From positions 11,985,721-12,049,720 of the forward strand of contig OU862928.1 of assembly GCA_917880885.1 (NCBI GenBank): DNA of 64,000 bases, given 5' to 3'. Shown in pieces: positions 10,919 to 21,985 of the stretch (position 1 is the first letter of the stretch; each line of letters begins with the position of its first letter). A program made the position numbers and the translations under genes. This stretch comes from Limnephilus marmoratus (Eukaryota > Arthropoda > Insecta > Trichoptera > Limnephilidae). The notes beneath the pieces are model-generated. The model did no database searches. It worked only from the letters and a program-made list of their open reading frames with translations, and was not told the origin of the DNA.

Positions 10919-11462
10919 AATGATGATGATGGATAACCACAAAGTTATAGCTACATTCAAAAGTGTATAATAAATAATTTTGTCACCTCACTTTTTTACC
11001 ATACCATACAATATTTAATAAAAAATTAACAATGTCTAACGGCACGTAGGCTATTTGGCGGGTGAAAACTGTTTCTACAAAATAAGAATTTTTTATGTAT
11101 GTACTTCTATGGACAACTTTGAATAGATAAGCTTGATTCAATATGGAACTCCTACTTTTTGTTTTAGGGTTGTCACTAGAACAATAACAGAGTTAGGACG
11201 AACTTTCTGTGGGAACACACGCATTAATGAGGTGATTCTACATGATAGTACAAGTAAAAAAGATATATGACTTTTTTCGATATTCCAATGTTTTGAGGTA
11301 GTTTCGGATAGAAAAGTTGAATCGTTTGTATTAAAAAAATAATATTCTCATGGAAAAACATTTTTGGAATTTGGAAAAAAAGTTATTATTAATCTTTTTT
11401 ATTTCTACTATCTTTTAGAATCACTTACCGAAGTTTGTACACTTTATCCCTGGACACCCTGT

Positions 11463-12185
11463 ATATCGATCGTCCTGTTGATTAGGCAGACATCTCCGAA
11501 AAATCGAAATTTGAGATGAGTACGCATTAAGCAAAATGTTGATGTTTTCTGTGTCACTAGTAGGATTTTCCTAAATCTTAAACTAATGTAACGGGCCAGC
11601 GCCTTCTCTATTTACAAGCCGTGGTGTTAGACTTGGCAACACTGCATATTGTTTATGGTGTGAATCAGTGAAGTTGTCTGTGACCGGGCAGTTATGCCTA
11701 CCGGTATTATTTTAAAGCATACTAATATTATAAAAGCGAAAGTGCGTGTGTTTGTTTGTTACACTTTCATGCCTAAACCACTAAACTAATTTTAAAAATT
11801 CTTTCATCAATAGAAAGCTACATTATCAGCGAGTAACATAAGCTGTATATAATTGTAAGCTCTGGCGTTATGAAATTTTTATAAATGAAATTGTGTGTAT
11901 TTCATATATTTTAGCGGCAGGGAAGAAAGGCAGGGGGAAGGTGGGGTTCGCGGAGAGGGAAGAGACGAGGGAGGGGGAAGGCGGGGAGGGTGGAAGGGAA
12001 TGGGGACGAAGGAGAATCAATTTATTTCTTTGAATGTCATTGCAATGCATGCCGAGTACCAGCTACTATTATATAAAACACAGACTTTTGCAAATAATAT
12101 TTGATTTATGGTGAGGGTTCAAATACTGCTTTCCTTATCATCTCAACACTTAGTATCTGGATATGTCTGACTAATCAATTGTATA
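11463..12185. mobile_element. Inverted-repeat element, relative of 16150-16978
   Basis: The left end ATCGATCGTCCTGTTGATTA continues with CAGACATCTCCGAAAAATCG. The right part contains the inverted counterpart ATATGTCTGACTAATCAATTG near 12150-12180. The same ends bound the element at 16150-16978. The interior differs and includes a Helitron-like 5' fragment. Boundaries are approximate. Confidence 0.45.
11719..12010 (+). mobile_element. 5' fragment of a Helitron
   Basis: ACTAATATTATAAAAGCGAAAGTG-type sequence (split: ACTAATATTATAAAAGCG at 11721) followed by TTTGTTTGTTACACTTTCA is the usual 5' region of insect Helitrons, as in the complete copy at 47215. It runs into a purine-rich stretch (11920-12010) like the interior of the other copies. 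No 3' hairpin and CTAG end was found. Confidence 0.55.
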
Positions 12186-12252
12186 CACATTATTATGTCA
12201 ATAACACATTCTCCAACTTCAGGGGGCGACATACTGATCGTACCCATATTCA

Positions 12253-12560
12253 AACGCGTCGCCAAGGGGGGGCAGGGGGGCAGGGAGGGGCAGCTGCCCT
12301 CCCTAGAGATTCTAAAAAAGTTGCCAAATGCAACACAACTAAAGTCCTACAACGTTCCGTGCACAACGTGTACGGTAGAGCGATCGTTTAGCAGCCTCAG
12401 GAGACTTAAAACTTGGGTAAGAAGCACTATGGGACAAAATCGCCTCAATGGTCTGGCCATGATGAGTGTACACAGAAAACTTATTCATGGAAACTTAGAA
12501 GATTTTCATAATAAAGTGGTCGAGAAGTTTACAAAAAAACCCCCGAAAATTATGTTTTGA
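12253..12560 (+). pseudogene. hAT transposase C-terminal fragment
   Basis: The frame ending at 12560 reads CTVERSFSSLRRLKTWVRST, then MGQNRLNGLAMMSVHR. This is the hAT-family dimerisation region that lies at the transposase C-terminus. Just upstream, the G-rich GCGTCGCCAAGGGGGG and the block GGGGCAGCTGCCC resemble the terminal region of a hAT element. The N-terminal and catalytic parts are missing, so an internal deletion has probably joined the left end to the C-terminal coding end. Inactive. Confidence 0.75.
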
Positions 12561-12572
12561 TTAACCTAATCT

Positions 12573-13415
12573 TTGTCCACCCTTATATTAAAATTTGTTA
12601 ATTACAAAAAAATACACTTTACACTTATTCAAAATCAAACTGACAAATTATTTTTATTGAATTTTTCTAATAAATGTAATAAGTACCTAATTTATTTACA
12701 AGTTTTATTTATTGTACAGTCAAGAGCTCGTGTAGCTTTACATGTTGGACTCTGTATCGTTTATTACAATCGCCGTAGATGTAAGGCTTGTATTACAAGT
12801 GAAAAGCTTCATGTGCTCTCGACTTTACCTACAATTCATACTTTTCTCATTCTCCATATCAATTTGCCCCCTGGGCTATCGGCTGGCGATGCCCTTGCCC
12901 GTATTGTGTAGAGTAGTTCAAATTCGATAACTAAAATAACATTTTATAATTTCACCATTGTCATTGAGGTAGAAGTTGGAATTAAAAACACCAAAATATG
13001 TTTAAAATTTAATACATTATGTACAAAAGTGTATTATTCAAAGAGCCTCTCACATCATGATAATTACCAGTTCATCTCTAAGACAATCAGCAGTTTTTTA
13101 AACTTTGGGCAAGGGTTATTCTATACCTTTTACGCCAGTCCTACTTGAATGTATTGAAAGTGGAAAGGTGTTGCTGGAAAATATTTTTATATGGATATTT
13201 GTATACCAATCTCTTTGCAAGGGTCCTACCTATATGTATAATACATATAAATATACATGCATGTGTTACAAGTCTTCCCCGTCTTCTTATCTCCTTGCCT
13301 TTTGTGTGGAAGAATATTTTATCGAAAAGAAACTAACACTTTGGCACCAGAGATTCGCAAATTGTTGTTTTTTTATTGTAAAAAAATATGTACATATTTT
13401 ACACATAAAACATCA
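12573..13415. other. AT-rich spacer, no feature supported
   Basis: Several short open frames occur, but none has recognisable motifs, flanking splice sites or codon bias. I see no inverted-repeat ends or similarity to other parts of the window. Confidence 0.45.
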
Positions 13416-13419
13416 TTTT

Positions 13420-14092
13420 ATAGTCTGTCAAAAAAGAGTAGAAAATATATGAGGGCGCCACTGTTGATCAAATGGCAATACTAAACACATAACGCATGGT
13501 GTTAAAGAAAAGCTGTGTAACCTACATTTTTATAAAAAATTAAAAAGGCATAACAGTGGAAAAAATATTTTTTCATTGCAGTATAGATACCCGCCGATCT
13601 CAAAATTAGAATTGAATATATGTATATTATTATTATACCTTTGCAATTTTGTGTTAACATAATGAAGAATAACTATAATGTAATAAAATATAAAGCACAG
13701 GTTAGAAATTGCTCACATTTATTTAATACTAGATAAAGTACTTAGCGTTGCCTGGGCTTTAGATCATGTCTCTAATTTTAGATCTGAATATATTTAACTC
13801 ATTCAGATCTAAAAGTAGTCTAACTAAACTCACCATTAGTGATTCTTCCTTTCTATCTATTGTTAAATTCAAATTTAGGTTAAATTAAATTAAAGCAAAT
13901 CGCTTTATTAATCACCTTTTAATAAAATTTATGTCATGAAGAAAAAATGTTTTTTTAAATGTGGTTTACTGCGTTCTATACATTCAGTGTCATTGCACTT
14001 CAAAGAAATATTTGACAGTTAAATTGGTGTTGCCAGTCTACAAATTTAGTAGTTCCAGTTTTTTATATTTTCTACTCTATTTTGACAGACTA
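13420..14092. mobile_element. TIR element, ATAGTCTGTCAAAA family
   Basis: The left end ATAGTCTGTCAAAAAAGAG matches the complement of the right end (CTCTATTTTGACAGACTAT) and the similarity runs on to about 29 bp. Length 673 bp, interior AT-rich and non-coding. No clean target duplication was identified. Confidence 0.6.
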
Positions 14093-14424
14093 TAACTTCT
14101 GTTTATGGAGTCCTATTACAAAGGGGGCTATAATTTTTGACAATACTTTTATAGTTGGTGTGTGGTGAGTACTATACAAAAAAAATCATTCAAATGAACA
14201 TAATATCATTTTCAAAAATATATTGGTTTAAAACAAAATTCATGTTCTCCAACGGGTTCCTGTATAATTTTGAAAAATACTTATTTATAACAATTAAAAA
14301 TTCTTTCAACCATGCAAACACAAAATAACTTCAGATGTCCGTCAGTTAGACATTAATAAAACCATGTTATTATAACATACAAAAATCACAAAGTCGTAAT
14401 ACATATGATTTTATTTTTTATTTT

Positions 14425-14862
14425 TAGCTCCACAAAGGAAAGCTGAAAAAAATGATATTTATGCGCCCTTGAGGTGATTTTTCACAAAAACGGCGCTATA
14501 CAAATTATCCAATTATTATTATTATTATTATTATTTCTCAAGGCCTATATCAACCTTGAGGATGCTGCGATGTGGAGGGTTTAAGGAAATGATGGAGAGG
14601 TGGTTTGACGAAGGAAAAGGGTGAGAGAGGTGGGTAGACCAGCAGCGATGGAAGTAATCCATTCCTCCTTCTGCGGTGCAAGTCAATGGGTCGAGAGAGT
14701 CCGGCTAGAGGGGTCAAAGGGTGTCTCCCTCGACCGGCCACTCCCGATCTGGCCCGTCACACAGACACATCCGCCGCCAAGACCTGACAAATCTGACCCC
14801 ATGAATCCAGTTACCCCTTGTAAGTCGCTAAATGTAGCGAACCACTTGGGGTAACCATTGCC
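14425..14862 (-). mobile_element. LINE-derived short element, copy 5
   Basis: Diverged minus-strand copy. The 3' tail (AGCTCCACAAAGGAAAGC) is disrupted by AT-rich sequence at about 14450-14540. The rest runs from GATGCTGCGATGTGGAGGG through the internal region to the 5' block AGCGAACCACTTGGGG near 14850. Confidence 0.65.
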
Positions 14863-15162
14863 ATTAAAGGAGATTAGCACAAATATAATTTGAAAATATA
14901 AACATATCATTCTAACATTTTCCTGCCAATTTAAAAAAAAATGAAAACCACAAAATTTAAAAAAGACAACTTTCCATTCAAAGTCCAAATATTAATTTTG
15001 GATTTTTTGAAGATTAACAATTCCACGTTACGAACAACACTTTGCAATAAAATATATTTCATCAATGCATTATAAAATTCATAATAAGCAGAAAATGTTA
15101 CTTTATATCTGGGTATATACATATATCTAGTGTACAAACAATAATGATTATTATTATAATAA

Positions 15163-16031
15163 ATATCGCTGTTCCGGAAGAACAACGACGCAACTGCAAA
15201 AATTGGTAAAATGTAGTCCATAAATGGTCTGAGAAAACCATTGGGCTCACTGGGGAACAACGACATACCTGTATTTCCTATCCCGACCGCCAGAGGATAG
15301 TTACGTCGTTGTTGAAATATCAGCTGTTTGTTATCTTCCTTCAAGGAAACAACGCCGCAAGTTTCAGTTGTGTTGATGAGAGATGGACTTAGAGGAGTGT
15401 TATATTGTGTGGAACAGTGACGGAAGTGTTCTTAGTGATTGAAAGTAACTGTTCTTAGTGAATGGAAGAGCGAAAAATTTATGGGGGGAACAATGACGTA
15501 AGAGCTCTTATCAGTTGAAATCGGGGGTCAAAATTAGGGTTATAAAATTCTAACCTCTGGTGATTGAAAGAAAAATACGTATTCTACGAACATATGTTTT
15601 GCCATTATTCTTTGTCGCATACACAATCTTTAATAAATATTTCATTAACCCGTCTGCTTGTTTAGGAATAAATACATCCCAAAACATGTAATCGATTTAT
15701 ACTTTCATAAGACCAAAAACGTCCCGAGCGACCTCACATTTTAAAAGCTATATATCTCTCTTCCTCTCATGCAAACATATTTATTTTTCTTTTAACCAGA
15801 AAGAGAACGAAAATCATGCTTCTTATTGTCATTGATACATGAAAGCTATCTTGCATAGATATTTTACAATCTCAATCCAAAGTGACGGTGTCAGATTTTT
15901 TTCAGAATCCGAGGCTTTTGGATTGTGAGGTGCGAACCAAGCAGACGGGTTAAAGTAGAAATCATATTTTTGTTTTTTTATAAAAATATAATTTTTGCAG
16001 TTGTGTCGTTGTTCTTCCGGAACAGCGATAT
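15163..16031. mobile_element. TIR element with GAACAACGACG subterminal repeats
   Basis: The left end ATATCGCTGTTCCGGAAGAA and the complement of the right end agree over about 42 bp, continuing with CAACGACGCAACTGCAAAAA. Related motifs recur inside: GGGGAACAACGACAT near 15250, a complementary GTCGTTGTTG near 15305, GGAAACAACGCCGC near 15345 and GGGGAACAATGACG near 15485. 869 bp and non-coding. Target duplication unclear. Confidence 0.7.
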
Positions 16032-16149
16032 ATATTTCTATGTGCAAAAGGAAAAAGGGAATGAGTCAAAACAATTCCAATTAAATACGAGTACACTCAT
16101 ATTTTTCCACTTATTGTGTTTTTCTAAAATTGAATCAAATTACATATAT

Positions 16150-16978
16150 CGATCGTCCAGTTGATTAATCAGATATCTCCAAATACTAAGTTTTGAAATA
16201 ATGAGGAAGGCAATATTTGAATGCTCATAATAAATCAAATATTATTTACAAATGTCTGCATTTTACATATTAAATATGCTATAAAATAACACCGGGAGGC
16301 ATAACGGTTCGGTACATTAGTATGACATTTTGAAATATCCTACTAGTGATATTAAAATTTTGTTTAATTCAATTTAACCCTTCCAGATTTGAGATTAAAT
16401 TGCTGATACCGCTAATAAAAAAGATGTCTATTGCCGGCGAATTCTTGAGTATTTCCGCATTCCAATAAAATCAAAATAATTTGAATATTTCTAAATATAT
16501 CCAAAAACTGAAAACTGTTTTTGAAAAGCAATTAAATACGCTTACAAATTGTATTATTAGAAGTAACCATGTTATTTTTGAAATATTAAAATTTTGAATG
16601 CAAACATTAAAAATTTTCACCTTGCATTGTTCAGGTGGATGTTTGACATCATAAATCCGAAAAATTTCTTTTTTGCGGATATCTATGGAATTCAAATCGT
16701 AGCGTAGTGTTATCTCTTTCTAACACTGCTTAGATCACATTTCTCGTCATGATAGAAAGGGAGATGTAATGATTTTTATGAGACCGTACGAGCTGTCCCC
16801 TAAAAGGGTCAAATTTACTCAACTGGTTAACACAAGTTTTTCTGCATTATAATTGATATGATGGTGTTTATGAGTAATCTGAGTATTGTACCAGATAGGG
16901 GGTACACTTTTACATATAACTGCATACTCAACTCAAATTTCGATGTTTCGGAGATGTCTGACTAATCAATTGGACGAT
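16150..16978. mobile_element. TIR element, TCGTCCARTTGATTA family
   Basis: The left end TCGTCCAGTTGATTAATCAG and the right end CTGACTAATCAATTGGACGA are inverted repeats that extend through an ATCTCC/GGAGAT block, about 28 bp in all. The element is about 830 bp and AT-rich, with no coding frame. A related pair of ends occurs at 11463-12185. Confidence 0.65.
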
Positions 16979-17517
16979 TGACACGTAATAATGATATATT
17001 CTGTGCTTCAATAAGAAACCATATCTTTTTATATCAACTCATCTTCAGAGAAAAGTATCTAAAAGTGACAACTCATCCATTTACTTTTTTTCACACACTT
17101 GATTGAATTTAAATTTAAAAAAATTCAAAGGCTGTGCCGGCATATTTAAAAAAAATTTCATATGTCATGTTTCTAATTTTTTTCATCAATGATGTAAAAT
17201 TTTCCGGCTAGGTGCGTTACAATGCAATTGTCATTTGCAAATTCATTCCGGTTCTAGTGTTCGTCCTCTCTACCTGCTTTATCTCTAAGCAAGAATAATA
17301 TTAAATAATTGTAACATAAAGGTGCCGTTGTAAACATATTTTGACTCGCGTTAATATCAAGAGTTATTATTTAAACACCTCTGCACATATTTAAACACGC
17401 ATCCAGTTTACAGACGTGGGCAAGGTCTGTAGGCTGTCAGACCTGGGTAAAACATTTAAAAAAATACACAATATTGCCCAAAGCGGCTTTCTACAAAATA
17501 ATTCAAAATCGTGAAAC

Positions 17518-17800
17518 CCACAGACATTCAAATTGATAGACCTGCCAATGAGGGAAAGGGGAATAAATCAAGTCGTGCGGAACGTGGAGGTGGTGTGACT
17601 GTCTCCCTTTCTGAGATTTGTCAATAAATAATCTGCAGAATAAAAACAACTCGCATTACTATTTAGTCCTCAAAAATAAAATCTGCTTATGAATTACTAG
17701 TACTTTTTATAATGACGCACAAATTGCTGACTGTTTAAAGAACATACGTACAAATCCCAAATCAGGTAAACAAGAGTTCGGGATTGTTTCCAAAATCTAA
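17518..17800 (+). mobile_element. Old, truncated copy of the 635-bp element
   Basis: It starts CCACAGACATTCAAATTGAT and follows the 635-bp element at 58119 through AAATAATCTGCAG-like, CTCGCATTACTATTTAGTCC and CAAATTGCTGACTG blocks at moderate identity. The right half is missing or unrecognisable. Confidence 0.6.
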
Positions 17801-18185
17801 TATTTTGTTACACTATGCTACGCAACCCGATTTATGGACAACGAAAATTCAGAGGAGCGATTCCGTATCTTTTGTGGATACGGGAAAGATCCCACATACG
17901 GAATCGGCTGTCAAATTTGTGTGACTTTCTATGACTTTCAATTTCTTTTTCTATGGGTGACGTTGGCCGATGTCAGATGTCAGCTGTTAGATATTTTAAT
18001 TTGGAACGTTTAAAACATGAATTACTGTAAGTGAATATGATTATTTATTCATTTAATGTATGTTTTAAGTTGTTTACCACGGATTTGACATTGGCGAAGT
18101 TTCGTTTCAATCTATAAACGAATGAATAACTCAGTTTTCCCAAATTAAGAACCTATTTAAAGCAAAGCTATTGAGACAGTACACA

Positions 18186-18820
18186 CCACGGACATATGAA
18201 TATATCTGGACCTGCCCTAAGTGATAAAAACGTATTATTTCCCCCTCCACATGGCGCCGGCTGTAGCTCCTCCTTGGAACCGGCTCGCTCCATGGGGAGG
18301 GGATATAGCCTCGCTTGAATCTAAAATGTGTGACGTCATCATTCTTGCCGTGAACAGCGAGAAGCTGACATCCATACATTTAACGAAATAACGGCAGCTT
18401 GTGCTATACAATATATCTACGTATCAATGTACACATAGCGAATGTGGGCGGTACTCCAATGTGCTCGTCGCTGGTTACAGGGGTAAGTAAATTATGAAAC
18501 ATTTGTAAAAGTGTTTTAACTAAACACGGAAACAAAATATTGATATGTGTATTGGCGCGAGTCTTTTTGGGGCGAGCATTTGGCCTTAGCAAATATGTTT
18601 TGAACGTGGCAAGCAATTCGCGCTCCCATGTAAAAAGGTCTATTCATTCAAAGCAGATTTTGCTTTTAAGAACTAAATGGTGATATTGTAATGCGAGATG
18701 CCTATATACTGTCAGATTGATTGTTCAACGAATGACAGTCATCTTTCCCCTCTTCGCTCCCCATAGTTTGGTTTTACCCCTCATCTGTAACTGCTTGTCT
18801 ATCCATTTGGATGTCTATGG
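18186..18820 (-). mobile_element. 635-bp element with 6-bp target duplication, copy 1
   Basis: Exactly 635 bp, flanked by TACACA on both sides (18180-18185 and 18821-18826). The left terminus is CCACGGACATATGAATATAT and the complement of the right terminus is CCATAGACATCCAAATGG, so only about ten terminal bases (CCAYRGACAT) are inverted. A copy of the same length and nearly the same sequence, opposite orientation, sits at 58119-58753 with a different 6-bp duplication. The frames on it appear in both copies only because the DNA is almost identical. A non-autonomous DNA transposon of unassigned superfamily. Confidence 0.85.
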
Positions 18821-19204
18821 TACACACATACAGAATTATTGAATATTTGAGGACAAAATACATGAATTAATCCACTAACCGCCGCACTTTTAGGCACAGA
18901 TTATGGAAATTACACTCCATTTCGACAACAAGAAACCACTATTTACGTGCACAAAATAGGTTATTAGGTTCTTAATTTGAATCTTAGTTGAAATCAGCGA
19001 CAGCTGATATATATCAGTCCATAGAAAAAGCAATTGCAAACCATAGAAAAACACACAAATTTGACGGTCGATTCCGTATCCACAAAAGATATGAAATCGC
19101 TCTTATGGTTTGCCTCGGGCTCATAAAAATGGTACCCAGATTTCATGTCGGGGTTTTGTCTATGGTGAAATCCCATTTTGATTTTATGAATTATTTCTCA
19201 AATA

Positions 19205-19265
19205 ATATAACAGGTATATTTGCACCTCATTCCAGAGTGGAAGATACTGTCAGTATCATCGTGGT
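19205..19265 (+). mobile_element. SINE body scrap
   Basis: CCAGAGTGGAAGATACTGTC followed by AGTATCATCGTGGTG matches the central conserved block of the tRNA-derived SINEs in this window. Nothing of the tRNA-like head remains. Confidence 0.55.
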
Positions 19266-19287
19266 GAGAGCCAGAGATGAGTCCTAT

Positions 19288-19785
19288 AATTTCAATACCC
19301 GCTATATACCAAATTGACCTGAGTATGACATCTTCTTCACATTTTTGCGAGAAACAAGATGAATCTAAAATTGGGTTTCAAAACTTCCTTCACCACGATC
19401 AAAAACCATGTTAAAACTGCGAGTGAGAAACAAAACCCGCTATATCATTAAATACGTTACTATCAAAATCCCGCTATATCGGAATTCAACCAATCACAAG
19501 CAGTTATTTTGCCTAGATGGCGGGTTTAGAAACATGCACGCCAGTTGAGTTTCAAAAGCCTCTATATCGTGAGTAAATCACGAAGTGAGTATCAAAATCC
19601 GCAATATCCATTTTATTTATCCAAATTACTTAAATATTGCTAGACATACAATAAAAAATGAACACTTTTCGAATTTATATTACTCCATTATATAAAAAAT
19701 TAAAATGCAATTATTTATTTACCCAAGAGATGTGATAGTTTTTTTGCAGTTTTCTCCGAATCAGTGAAAGTTGATATAGCGGATT
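19288..19785 (+). repeat. Dispersed CCGCTATATC motif cluster
   Basis: The motif (C)CCGCTATATC or a close variant recurs at irregular spacing, often preceded by CAAAA, with one inverted copy GATATAGCGGATT near 19770. Spacing is not tandem, so it is neither microsatellite nor clear minisatellite. Confidence 0.5.
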
Positions 19786-20372
19786 TAGAAATTAAACGAC
19801 TCAGATAGCAAAGGCAGAATCGAAACACTCTTTTTTTATTGCACTTCTACAAAGGATACAAAATTATATTCAATCAATTTAAGAAAAATATGAAAATACT
19901 TCAAAACATTGGAAAAACTGCCATTAAACTATTGTATGTACCATCAAAGTTTAAATTTTTGCATCACTTTATTGCTTTAAAATTAAATTACACACTCGCA
20001 ATTCATGTTGAACAGAAATTAACTTAACCCCTCAGACTAATTTGTTCGCTTTTGAGAACAACTCATGATATATGTCTCATAGAAATCGTTTGTCTCCCTT
20101 ACTATCATAATAAAAAATATGATTTAAAAAGTGTTAGAAAGAAAAAACATCACACTTTATATTCAAATATAAAAGTTAACCATAAAATAATTCAAATACA
20201 TATACACATTTATGAAACCAAAGATTTCAACTGCAATTCGAAAAGAATTATGAAACTTTTTATTAAATAATTTTTTATTAAATAATTTTAGATAAAACGA
20301 CAAAAAAATGAGGTGATGATAATGTTTATAATACTTTTGACTATTAGAATATATTTTTTTTCATTATCAGTA

Positions 20373-20572
20373 AGGGGTCGTCCATTAATCACGTGGTGAT
20401 GTTTTTTAGCAACTTTTTAGTACAAAGTATTTTGAAATTTTCAGAATATTATCATGAAAAATAAATACACATGATATCTCATTATACCCCCCCCCCCCCC
20501 CCCCCCGCTTGAGATATTTCGTGATTTTTTCCAACCCCCCTCCGAGCCTCACGTGATTAATGGATGACCCCT
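20373..20572. mobile_element. MITE, AGGGGTCRTCCATTAATCACGTG ends
   Basis: The left end AGGGGTCGTCCATTAATCAC and the complement of the right end AGGGGTCATCCATTAATCAC are inverted repeats, extending into CACGTG. About 200 bp with a poly-C tract (20488-20506) in the middle. Non-coding; superfamily not assigned. Confidence 0.75.
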
Positions 20573-20805
20573 AATTTATATATTTTTTTCTAATGATAAA
20601 ATTAGAAAGTTTATTTCACCATCTTTCAAAAACAGTTTTCAGTTTTCAGATACGTTCAGAAACATTCCATTTTTTAATAACTTTATTGCCAAGTTGAAAT
20701 ATTCTGATCTGCTGACAATATGCCTGAGGAAACAGAAATAATAAATGAATGCTAAAAACGATGAAATACTTGTTGATTATCAGAAATTTATAAACGATAT
20801 CTATC

Positions 20806-21048
20806 ATTTTCGTTATATGTTTTTGGGGTGTTGTGCCGTGTTGCGCTACCTCCTTCTTTAGCCAACGTTTCGGACATCGTTGCAGTGTCCATCATCAGGG
20901 CAGATCCGGCAGATCCGGTAGATGTCACACATCTACCGGATCTGCCGGATCTGCCCTGATGATGGACACTGCAACGATGTCCGAAACGTTGGCTAAAGAA
21001 GGAGGTAGCGCAACACGGCACAACACCCCAAAAACATATAACGAAAAT
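20806..21048. ncRNA. Perfect palindrome with hammerhead ribozyme motifs
   Basis: Two 120-bp arms (20806-20925 and 20929-21048) are exact reverse complements with a 3-nt spacer. Each arm, read in its own direction, contains a hammerhead-type core. In the right arm CTGATGA lies at 20956-20962, stem II GGACA/TGTCC at 20964-20968 and 20978-20982, and GAAA at 20983-20986. A self-complementary ACGT at 20986-20989 could form a dimeric stem III. GGC at 20991-20993 can pair with GCC at 20953-20955 as stem I. The predicted cut is after T20990. One extra T (20963) between the core and stem II is unusual. Minimal hammerheads with very short stem III are known from Penelope-like retroelements, so an inverted pair of Penelope-type terminal repeats is my best interpretation. 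The mirrored frames here are not proteins. Confidence 0.7.
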
Positions 21049-21985
21049 GCTTCTGGCCGTGAAAATCTTAAAAGATATCTATCATATCTTAAACAATATT
21101 TTACATTAAAAAATAAAATCAAATATAATTATCTAATAATAAAGTCTGAGAAAACATCAATTCTCAAATATTCAGCACAATAAAATAACAGACCAAATTT
21201 TGGCAGAGTATTATATTTAAAATTCTTGTTGGTTCAACCAAACTCGGTAACAATAAAAACTTAATTAAAATTATTTGCCAAACAAACTCATCTATGTACA
21301 AAATATTAAACAGAAAACTTATACATACAACAAAACAGTAATAAAATCATGGCTAGTTAAGTTTGCATCATTTAGGCAGAGATATTAACTGTTGAAAAAT
21401 GTAGTGTTTATCCATTGTTTGTGACGTGACCCAGTCAGAATGAAAATGGCATGTCTATTTATTTAACAACTAAGACTCCAAAGGGTTGGTCCCAAATCTG
21501 AATGAAAGTTAAGAATTACACGAGGATATTATGGTTAACGGAAGCGTATATTGGCTAAGGTTGGACACAGCTTATTTGTGGTCTGGACCGGAGTAAAAAG
21601 TTCTTACGTAAATTGGAGACTTCAATTTTCTTTTAAATTGATACAGACATGGACATTCAAATAGATAGAGCAGCCAATCAGGGAAAGAGGACTAAACCAA
21701 GTTGCGCAGAGCGGGGAGGTGGCGAGACCGTCTCTCTTTCCGTGATTTGTTAATAAATAAATCTGACAGTACGCAGGCAACTCGCATTGTAATAATCACT
21801 GTCTAGTCCTCAAAAATAAAATCTGCTTATGAATTAATGGTTCTTTTTACAATGGCGCGCAAATTGCTAGCTGCGTAAAAAACTTAACTATAAAGAACCA
21901 AATCAGGTAAACAAAAGTTCGGGCTTAGAAAAATTGAATATTTCTTTACACTATTAGTTAGACACTTTCACAAATATGTTATAAC

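Larger units (their letters stand above)
10190..11240 (+). repeat. Dispersed repeat X, copy 1 (interrupted)
   Basis: 10195-10310 matches 27815-27925 (shared ACTTTGTGTTATT, TCTATAAA, AACATTTCTGAAC), and 10970-11235 matches 28075-28375 (shared TTTTGTCACCTCACTTTTTT, GGACAACTTTGAATAG-like and GTCACTA blocks). The first part is separated from the second here by a TTAA-flanked element and a Helitron. The family has no recognisable coding sequence. Confidence 0.6.

Noticed and set aside
18404..18616. A 70-residue protein conserved at 18.4 kb and 58.3 kb
   Set aside because: Both copies are inside the near-identical 635-bp element, so similarity is at the DNA level and the frame is not preserved in the older copies.
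20788..21183. Two Cys/Ser/Gly-rich proteins on opposite strands with identical N-termini
   Set aside because: The identity is caused by the perfect palindrome. There is no coding evidence.
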